NCBI GenBank assembly: GCA_920105805.1
Contig: CAKKTI010000262.1
Coordinates: forward strand, 1-30,656
Source: Condylostoma magnum
Lineage: Eukaryota > Ciliophora > Heterotrichea > Heterotrichida > Condylostomatidae
DNA length: 30,656 nucleotides
Reading direction: 5' to 3'
Each line of letters begins with the position of its first letter. The stretch's first letter is position 1. Made by a program: the position numbers and the translations under genes. Below the pieces are notes generated by a model, which worked only from the letters and a program-made list of their open reading frames with translations, was not told the DNA's origin and did no database searches. Below are positions 19,935-28,174 of this stretch, in pieces.

Positions 19935-21398
19935 CTAAAACGGTCTCGAATCCCTAATCCTTTGCACCTCATCCATTCCCTTTTTCCTCTCCTGCTCAAT
20001 CATCCTCTAGTACTCAATTTCCTCCAATTGCGCCTATCTCCTCTGATTCATTTCCAGCTCCTAATTTCTCCTATTAATCTAATCCTTCTCAGACACCTAA
20101 TACAACAAATCATACTGATGCTACTTTTTAGACAATGCCCTTTCAGCCCTCCTTTACCTATCCAGCTCCTCAGCCCTCTTCAATGCATCTTCAATAGCTT
20201 TTCTCTCCTCCAATGATTTAATCCTCTCTTACTCCACCAACCTATCCTACTCATCCAGTGCATTTGCCCTGGACCCGTACACATCCTCCATGAGCTTAAT
20301 CCTAGCTGCTTCCTACGCCTCCCACAGCTCATCTGCCCTTTACTGCTATCTAAGCCTCTCGGCCTCCGCAAACTACTCAATCCTCTTATCCAACTCATCA
20401 CCCTGATTTGCCCTAAGCGACAAATTCTTCCTCAAATTAACAGCCTCCTCCCTCTACTTAAGCCTGGCTTGTATCTCAGCCTCCTCTTATTGCCTCTCCC
20501 TATCCAGCACCTCCTACAAAATCCTCTTATCCAGCTCCTTTTCCTCCAACTCCTACTACTTCTTCAACTGCTCCGTAAAGTTATTATGCAAAGTAATCTC
20601 CTAATTAGCCTACCGCATCATTTAGTTCCTACGGTTCTAGTTCTCCTCCTCCATCTGCTTCTCCTATTCCCAGTTCTAATTAAGCATTTTCTTCTCCTAC
20701 TCAACCGTTTATTTCTACATATTCCTCTAGTTATCACGTAAGTCACGCTGCCAGTTTAAATAAGTCATCCTGGCTAGGTTCATCTCCTCCTTTTTACGCG
20801 CTGTTTCTATCTCCTGCTTCAATTTCCTCTCACCGTCCCTCCTCAACAACTCATCATATACTCGTTTCTCAAATTACTCCATCTATTCCCTCTTCCTCTT
20901 CTCCTCCATCTACTGCTCTTACGACAACTTCGCCTTTAACGCCTCTATCTTCGCCTCTTCCTTTCTCAATTCATCTGCTGACTGCTTCTTCCTTCTATCT
21001 AGTCTCTCTATTACATCTTATTCCTTTTACCTAGTTCGCATTTCTTTTAGCTGAGCTAGCCGCTCAGCCATTTTAGCTCTTACATCCTCAGGCGTTTCTT
21101 AATTCTCTAAATATTCCACCTTATACTGCTCATCTTCCGCTGCGAGAAGCATGGCTAGCTTGTTTCTACGATTGTTCAACTGCTCTTAGTGGATTTCACG
21201 GAGTTAACCCACCCTACGTTATACTTAGCTGTGTTGGATGTGCTTGTCTGTACGATTCTCCCAGTTTGCCTAATGACGAAGTTTTGAATCTGCCACTACG
21301 TGAGAATTCATTGAGTTTACTAAAGCTTCCCTGTCACGACGCTGCTTCAGCATCAAGTCTATATTGGTTGTTGCTCGGGCCTGAGTGTAACTCACCAT
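19935..21398 (-). CDS. CFAP53: CFAP53 (CCDC11) ciliary coiled-coil protein
   Basis: A 487-residue protein, helical almost throughout. The N-terminal region carries the CFAP53 signature LLAAEDEQYKVEYLENQETP, EDVRAKMAERLAQLKEMRTR, then QKEQDVIERLDRRKKQSADE. A trichohyalin/plectin-homology (TPH) coiled coil rich in Glu, Arg and Lys follows (RIKSLEERKAIEDALKRAEE, RRNQELEMNQRRQAQLEEIE). CFAP53 is a microtubule inner protein of axonemal doublets and, in animals, is needed for nodal cilia. The end is TAG 19935-19937 after DSRPF; the start is ATG 21396-21398. The opposite strand shows long Leu/Pro-rich frames that are only the mirror of the Glu/Arg-rich coil. It diverges from the LRR gene with 24 bp between start codons. 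Confidence 0.88.
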
Positions 21399-21422
21399 TT
21401 AAATTAAAGTTATTAAGGAAAA

Positions 21423-22418
21423 ATGCCACCGAAGAAAACGGGGTCTGGAGGAGCTGAGATAGATGATTCGGTTGAAAAGTTGTATAGGGCTATGAGAAGA
21501 GGGCTTTAGGAGTTCAACATGAGTTTACCCCCCAAATTAGAAGAGAAGTTTTCTGAAATTCGGGACGAGAAGAATCCTGGCAAGTTGACTGATTTGGTTA
21601 TATACGAGCCAGTTGGTTCTGTAGGTGCCAGAGCGATAATGCAAGCAATGAGGGTGTCTAGATACGACTAAACCAGAGTTATACGTTTCTGGAAAGCCTA
21701 AATATGCGATGACGGAGTTAGAGCAATTTGCCAATACATTATACAGTTTCCATAAGTAGCAGCATTAGAACTAATGGAGTGTGATATATCTAGCCTAAGT
21801 TGTGAATTTATAACGGCTATTTTAAGCCGAGACTTAAACCACCCATTAGCCATGCTGAAATTAGACCACAACAACATAGGAAACGAGGGTGTTAATTACC
21901 TTGCACAGGGTTTAAACATGAACTCCAATCTTCAAATATTAAGTCTGGCATACTGCAATATAGACAACGAGGGAGCCAGAGCTCTAATGGAGATTATAAT
22001 AAACTAAAACAGCGGTATAAAAGAACTTAACCTGCAAGGAAACTGCCTAAGAAACTAAGGAGTATGCACTATTTTCCATGGCTTAAAAATTAATCAATCC
22101 CTTACAAAAATTAACTTAACTGATAATCAATTCGGAGGGGAAGATCAGTTAGTATATGACAAAATGTCAGAAATGCTAGCCAGTAATTCCACTTTAATTG
22201 AATTAGACCTGAGATTCAACGGAATATACGACAACGGTGCAGAGATTATCAAGGAAATGTTCCGTGCAGGAGAAGACGGCATAAGACTGAATACAACACT
22301 AACAAAACTTCTCCTACCCGAAAACAAAATATCCCCGGAGCTCGTCGATGAAATAAACAAATTAATAAGCGGAGGGCGCAAGAAGGGTAAAAAGGGGAAA
22401 AAGGGCAAGAAACAATGA
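21423..22418 (+). CDS. Leucine-rich-repeat protein (ribonuclease-inhibitor type)
   Basis: A 331-residue protein starting MPPKKTGSGGAEIDDSVEKL. From about residue 95 it has LRRs of the ribonuclease-inhibitor class: AALELMECDISSLSCEFI, AMLKLDHNNIGNEGVNYLAQ, LQILSLAYCNIDNEGARALM, IKELNLQGNCLRNQGV, LTKINLTDNQFGGED and LIELDLRFNGIYDNGAEI. The C-terminus is a Lys/Gly tail (GGRKKGKKGKKGKKQ). LRR arrays of this kind are common in axonemal and flagellar proteins; being next to CFAP53 hints at a ciliary role, but no family assignment is made. The end is TGA 22416-22418, 23 bp from the stop of the convergent RPS20. In-frame TAA codons fall inside repeats at solvent-exposed Gln positions. Confidence 0.85.
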
Positions 22419-22441
22419 TTCTTAATATTAGCTTACTAAAA

Positions 22442-22816
22442 CTAAATATCAGATAAGTGGACTTCTACCTCAACGCCTGGATCTATGGCAAAGTCAGTGA
22501 CCTTCTTTATATACTCTGCAGGGCAGATTAAAGTGACTATTCTTTTGTGGATTCTCATCTCCCACCTGTCAAAAGTAGCAGTTCCGTTGCCACATGGACT
22601 CTTTCTGGTGGTCAGTCGAAGAACCTTGGTCGGGTATCGCACTGGGCCTATTGTCTGGAGTTTTTCACCTTGGGCACTTTTAAGCAGCCTGCTAGTAATG
22701 TTTTCTAAAGCTCTTAGGTTGATTGAAGAGAGTATAAATCTGATTTACTGGGGCTTTGACTCTCCTTCCTGACCTTTTACCTTAGTCTTGTCAATGCTAG
22801 GTTCTTCGGATGCCAT
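22442..22816 (-). CDS. RPS20: Ribosomal protein uS10 (RPS20)
   Basis: Small-subunit ribosomal protein of 124 residues. QQIRFILSSINLRALENITS, GPVRYPTKVLRLTTRKSPCG, TFDRWEMRIHKRIVTLICPA and IDPGVEVEVHLSDI align along the whole of eukaryotic uS10. The N-terminal 22 residues are variable and acidic/basic, as in other eukaryotes. The family's C-terminus coincides with TAG 22442-22444. Reading that TAG as Gln would extend the protein some 100 residues through the antisense of the LRR gene before a TGA near 22145, so this gene is direct proof that TAG can terminate here. The start codon lies 44 bp from that of the divergent WGR gene. Confidence 0.96.
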
Positions 22817-22860
22817 TTTGACCAATGTTTATATTAAAGTGCACCGGGTTTGCTAGTTAA

Positions 22861-23592
22861 ATGGAGTTTTAGTACTTGTTTAATTAGAACAACAACAAAT
22901 TCTATGAAATTTAGACTCAAGGCAGTTGTAATAAGATAAGATACGGTAAAATCAAAGATGGACAGGAGGTGAAGGTAGTTTCTGGCGTTACAACCTATGG
23001 ATCGTAGATAAAAGCTATGGCTAGGGCTAAAAAGATTGTTTAAAGTAAGGAAAATAAGGGCTATTAGAAAGTAGATCCATTAGCCATTTAACAAATTGTT
23101 GAAGAAGACAACTACACTTCCTTCCCTTGTTAGTTCTAGGGAAGTTATCTCAGAAAAGAAGATACTGATTGAATAATTGAGGTTAAAGACTCCCTGATTG
23201 TAATTAAGCAAGGAAGATAGAACTGTATGGGAACTAAGAATTTTCAGTGTGTGGATTTCAATCAGGCTTCATAAAGAGCCTTGCGGCAGATGAGAATGAA
23301 ATTGTGCCAAGGATTTAAAAGAGATTTGCAGCTGTGGGAAAATTGAAAGAAGATGTAAGATGAGGAAAATGGTGGAAATTTTGTTGTTATTAGTGATGAT
23401 GAGGAAAGTAAAGATTAAGAAATACTGAAGTTTCTTATACGTAGAAACCTTGCTCACTACTACAGAGTCTTCAAGGGGAAAATTAACACAGTGCAGTAGC
23501 TGCAGTACTTAACTATGGCCCAACTAAGCGATTTTCGACTATCAGATACTCAGAAAGCTGAAATTTTGTCTAAATTAGGTGAATTTTATTAA
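22861..23592 (+). CDS. WGR-domain protein with C-terminal SAM-like domain
   Basis: A 243-residue protein. Residues about 8-75 form a WGR domain (NNKFYEIQTQGSCNKIRYGK, IKDGQEVKVVSGVTTYGSQI, then QSKENKGYQKVDP), with IRYGKI in place of the canonical WGR core. A second, weaker beta region spans about 85-165 (DWIIEVKDSLIVIKQGRQN); its Trp is a TGA codon. After an acidic linker (VVISDDEESKD), residues about 185-243 look like a SAM domain (ILKFLIRRNLAHYYRVFKGK, LTMAQLSDFRLSDTQKAEIL). WGR binds DNA ends or nucleic acid in PARPs; no PARP catalytic domain is present here. The end is TAA TAA from 23590, only 5 bp before the ALIX start. Confidence 0.75.
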
Positions 23593-23597
23593 TAAAT

Positions 23598-26030
23598 ATG
23601 CTTGAATTTCCTTATAAAGCCTCTGAGAAATATGAGATTCTGAAAGAATCACGCAACTATATAACTCGCAACTACAGTCCCTAAGCTTGAAGCTCTGCTT
23701 AAAGTTTCTTCCAGGCTATCGACAACTTGAGAAAATAAGGAGTATAGCAATCCAACCCTGGCCCTTAAATAGCTCAACAGTATATAGAAAATAATGCTTT
23801 GTACTACAGACGAATTTTATCTATTACTAGTAGAATACCAGCAGATAAAATAAAGTTTAAAGTGAGCTGGCAGGACTCTGTATCATCTAAAAAGTTTTCC
23901 TTCTAATCATACAACTTTGAACTTTGCTGTGTTTTGTATAACATCGGTATTGCTTACAGCAGACTGGGAAACTCAATAAGCCTAACAACAGAAGACGGTA
24001 TAAAACAGGCCCTTAACTACTACGAAGTATCAGCAGGGTGTTTTGACAAGGTGCGACAAATGTCAACTGAGTTTAGAGGAAATCAAGTTGTTGACCTAAG
24101 CAACGAAAACTTATCAATGATGATAAACATACTAATAGCCCAAGCATATTACTGTTTATATAACAAAATCGACAAAAACACTCCGAATAAAGCAAATTTA
24201 GTGAAACTGGCCAATACTATAGCCAATTACTACAGTTTTGCCCATGAGACTCTGGTACGTGACCCTCTAAAGCGACATTACAGCAGAGATTACGCTGAGT
24301 CCATACGAAGCAAAGAGCTGTAATTCAGGGCAGCTGGGCATTACTGGCAAAGTTTTACAGAAAAGGCCTCAGGGATAGAAACAGGAAGGGGATTTGGAGT
24401 GGCAGTATGTCGTTTAAGAGTTGCATAGTAATTCATACAGTAAGCTTTGTCATGCAGGGGTGTAAGAGGTTAATCTTTAGAAACTGCAAGACAGTTATAA
24501 CAGATAATTACACATGCAAGTTAGGAGGCTGAGGATGATAATAGAAGAATTTACTTGGATAACGTGCCTAATGAGGGATAATTGGCTAAGTTATAGGATA
24601 TTAGTCTTATTAACCCCAAGTTTCCGCCACCTGTGGATTTGGAGTCGGACCCTTCTGATATTGAGCTGTTGTAAGGACTTATACCCCAGCCTGTGCTGGG
24701 AATGCTTGCCGAGTACCGGGGGATTTTACAAGATATGCTGACGGGTGAGAATAATAAGATAGGGGAGATAAATAGACAGGCATAGAATGAGTTAGGAGGT
24801 ATGCAATTACCGCATAAGTTAAATGCCTTGAATTAGGATGAAGGAGTTCCTGAGAACCTGTGGAAAAGGATATCTGATATATAAAGTTAGGGAGGGTTCG
24901 GGTAAGCGTAGAATCTTATGAATAGTTTAAGGCTACTAAAGGATAATAATCAGCATATTATTGATGAATTAGATGAAAAGGTTAACAGGGAGGAAATTGA
25001 AGATGCGAATTTGAGGTAGACGTATGGGAATATGTGGTCTAGGACTACCAGTAATGCCGTTAATAGCTTCTTGAGGGCGGATTTAGATAAGTATAGGCTG
25101 AAGATGAATGAGGCTGAGGTGCTCGATAATAATTCTATTTCTCTGTATTAGAGTTCATAGGATATTTTGTAGTTACTGACTAAGCCTAAGTCAGAACTAG
25201 ACGCAATGCTTCCTAATCAAGATACTTCACAATGGGCTGAAAATCAGACTGTTTAAAATATGAATCAAAAGATGGAACAACTATATGCACTGTAGAAGGA
25301 ACTAGATGATTAATTACTGTTGTTGACTTAACATATAGATCAAGATAATATTGTTGGGGAATTGATTACGGCTTTTAATTAATAAGCAGATAAGAAACAA
25401 GTGTTTGAAAAGGAGCTTGAAAAGTTTAGGTTCCATTAGGAAAGTATCCAGGAAATTGCTAGTAATATAAGAAACTGTATAGAAGAGATTAAATAAAATA
25501 ACAGTGTTTTTGATGCCGAGCTAGGATCTATATAAAATGACCCAGGAAGATTGAATCTTTTATAACAGTTAAATGATGCAACTGAAAGATACAAGGAGCT
25601 TAATAATAATCTGGCCTAGGGCCACTAATTCTATACTTAACTTACTCGTCATCTATAAGTCCTTCAATAAAAAGTAAATGATTTTGTATACAGTAGAAAC
25701 TTAGAGCAATAAGACTTGATAGAAAGATTAACTAGTTAACCCCAGAACAGTAATCTGCCCAATCAATACGGAAATTTAATGTAAAACATTTAATAGCCTC
25801 CTCCACCTGGGAATAACTATTAACAAAATTACCCCAATCAAAACATCCCGTATAACCCTCAGTTTAACAATCAAGGCTTTCCTTAAAACCAATTTGAACC
25901 AAACATGCAGCAAGGATATGGCCAAAACTAAGGAAATCAGCCTTATTTACAGCCATATATGCAAAATCCGTATAATTAGTAACCTTACTAACCATCAGCC
26001 CCCGGATTCAACCAAAACTTTAGAAAGTGA
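23598..26030 (+). CDS. PDCD6IP: ALIX/Bro1 ESCRT-associated protein
   Basis: An 810-residue protein, close to human ALIX (868). Residues about 1-370 form the BRO1 domain (FPYKASEKYEILKESRNYI, FELCCVLYNIGIAYSRLGNS, DLSNENLSMMINILIAQAYY, RAAGHYWQSFTEKASG). Residues about 385-725 form the V domain with long coiled arms (PVLGMLAEYRGILQDMLTGE, QQADKKQVFEKELEKFRFHQ). The last 80 residues are a Pro/Gln/Asn/Tyr-rich tail with PPPPG and a PSAP motif at residues 799-802 (bases 25992-26003). BRO1 binds CHMP4/Snf7 and PSAP binds TSG101, linking ESCRT-I and ESCRT-III in endosomal sorting and membrane scission. TGA 23688-23690 (SPQAWSS) is read as Trp; the end is TGA 26028-26030. SEC24 starts 34 bp later. 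Confidence 0.93.
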
Positions 26031-26064
26031 AATTTAGGTAATCAAATATGATCTCAATAATAAA

Positions 26065-28174
26065 ATGGAGGGTGAAAATCCTTATATCTCTATTACTGTA
26101 CGAAGTCCGCCTATTAGTTCCTAGATTCACCCCTCAATACCACTTTCTGTAACAGTTTAATCCATTATGTAAGATGAAGAATTATAAACTGCCTCGTTTA
26201 ACTAAAATTCTGTAATTAGGTGTATTAAATGTAAAGGTTATATTTGCCTGTATAGCAGTATTGATGTTGGCTCCTAGATTTGAAATTGCAGATTGTGTGG
26301 TCAGAATAATTCTATACCAGATTACTATGCTAAATTAATACAACAGGGGAATTTCTAGTAGAGATCCGAGTTAAAATGCTAATCTTTTGATATAATTGCT
26401 CCGGCAGAGTTCATGGCAAGACCTCCTATGCCACCTACGTATATATTCGTTATTGATGTTTCCAAGAAAAGCTCATCAATTGGATTCTTGTCGGTTATTT
26501 GTGATGCTTTAAGAGCTTTGATAGATAATGAGGGCTTTTAAGGATACCCCAGAACATAAATAGGAATTATTGCTTTTGATACTAATGTACATTTCATAGG
26601 GTTTAAAGATGGAGTTATTTAAGTCTTCTCACAGCATTGCGATATTGAAGAACTATTTTTACCTGTTCCAATTGATTTTTTATTAGTCACTTTAGAGGAT
26701 TAATTAGAACTTACAGATTAACTGCTTAGCATTCTTCAATCACTGTCATAAAATTAATAATCAACTGCTTTTAGAAATGCATTAAAAGCTGCCTATCTGC
26801 TAGGTTAAAACTCAGGTGGGAAAGTATGTGCCTTTTTAGCTGAAAGTAACCAAGAGGATCTTGTAATGCAAAAGGAAGTAACAATTTAGCCACATTTAAA
26901 GTTCTATAAAACAGCCGCTGTTGAATTTTCAAGTGTTAATTTAACTTGTGATATGTTTATAGCCTCTACTTTATACTGCAATCTCTTATCAATATCAGAA
27001 TTGCCTAGATATACAGGAGGAGAGGTTTATTTGTATCCGAATTACCGGGAAAAATTCTGCGGAAGAAAACTTTATAGTGAGATTTGGGATAACATAACTA
27101 GAAACACAGTGTGGGAGGCTATTTTTAAACTAAGAGTATCAAGTAATTTTAAGAAAACTAATATTTATGGCAACTTTCTTATAAAATAGGAAGAATTGCT
27201 AGCACTTCCAACTTTAGATCCCAGTAAAACTATTACATATGATCTATAGCTTAATAATCCTTCTAATGATGCTCTTTATATACAGAGTGCTCTTTTATAC
27301 ACTACATCAAACGGAATACGTTGCATAAGGATTCACAATGCTTTTTATTATATGACTTATGACGGTAGGGCCATGCTTTAGTCTATAGATTCAAGCGCTT
27401 TACTGCATACTTTAGCAAAACAAGCAATATTCAAAGCAATTTCAGTTAATAGTCTAGCTGAAGGCAGATAAATACTAGAATAAACCTGCAAGTACATAGT
27501 ACGGGAATCCTTGGCTACCTTGGGGAAACTGCCTAACACCTTGTAATCTTTTCCAGTATAAGTGCTTGGCTTACTAAAACACGAAATATTTGCAACTATA
27601 CAAAACTCTCGTAAATCATACATAGTCACATTGTCATTTGATACTAGGAACTTGTTTAGAGTAAAAGTACTATCTAGTATCCAGTAAACTACGGATCTAT
27701 GATCTTATCCTACTTTATATCCTATTCATTTAGATGAGTGGACTCCTTTAAACTTAACCTCGTCGGTTATAGAGCCTACTGGGATTTATCTGTTGGATAA
27801 TGGGTGTGAAATGATTCTATGAATAGGTAAGATTTAATTATGGACGAGAAGCTTCATAGGAAAATTGTGAAGCGATATTTGGAGAACCTGAGTTCTTAAA
27901 TTTAGCATCTCTGCTGTCTGAAGAAGTAATAGAATCTTAGAATACATATAAAGCATAGAAGTTTATGGATTTAATTGAAAGCTTAAGTAAATTTTAAGTA
28001 GGATTGAGCATTGGGATGTATTAAAGCTTGTTTATTATTATGAATGGGAATTAGAAGGAAAGCATTTTCTTTGTTAGGCTAGTAGAAGATAGAACGAATT
28101 TGCCTATATCTTATTAAGAGTTTTATAATCAAATTACATCGGGAATTTAGGAGTAATTTTAGTATTTTTGTTAA
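26065..28174 (+). CDS. SEC24: SEC24 COPII coat subunit (with micro-intron)
   Basis: COPII cargo-binding subunit of about 697 residues, spliced. Residues 53-78 form the zinc finger (CIKCKGYIC to NCRLC) with a conserved Trp encoded by TGA 26281-26283. The trunk follows (PPTYIFVIDVSKKSSSIGFL, IGIIAFDTNVHFIGFKDG, FRNALKAAYLLGQNSGGKVC, SISELPRYTGGEVYLYPNYR), then the beta-sandwich and helical regions, and the gelsolin-like domain (GIYLLDNGCEMILWIG, then FFVRLVEDRTNLPISYQEFY). Animal SEC24 has a long Pro/Gln-rich N-terminus; here only about 50 residues precede the finger. The frame changes within the gelsolin domain at 27827, best explained by a tiny intron. The end is placed at TAA 28172-28174, directly touching the stop of the convergent gene; TAG 28160-28162 is an alternative. 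Confidence 0.9.
27827..27842 (+). other. Candidate 16-nt micro-intron in SEC24
   Basis: Upstream the frame reads CEMILWIG (Trp from TGA 27820-27822); downstream the protein resumes one frame over as REASQENCEAIFGEPEF. Removing 16 nt (27827-27842, starting GTAAG) restores WIGREASQENCEAIFG, the spacing seen in animal SEC24 (WVG then 11 residues then a hydrophobic-Leu/Phe-Gly). That intron would end in TG rather than AG. A canonical GT-AG alternative of 22 nt (27827-27848) also restores frame but drops Gly-Arg. Introns of 15-16 nt are typical of heterotrich ciliates. No other gene in the window needs an intron. Confidence 0.55.

Noticed and set aside
19929-20741. Long Leu/Pro-rich plus-strand frames
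   Set aside because: They are the mirror of the Glu/Arg/Lys-rich CFAP53 coiled coil and resemble no known family.
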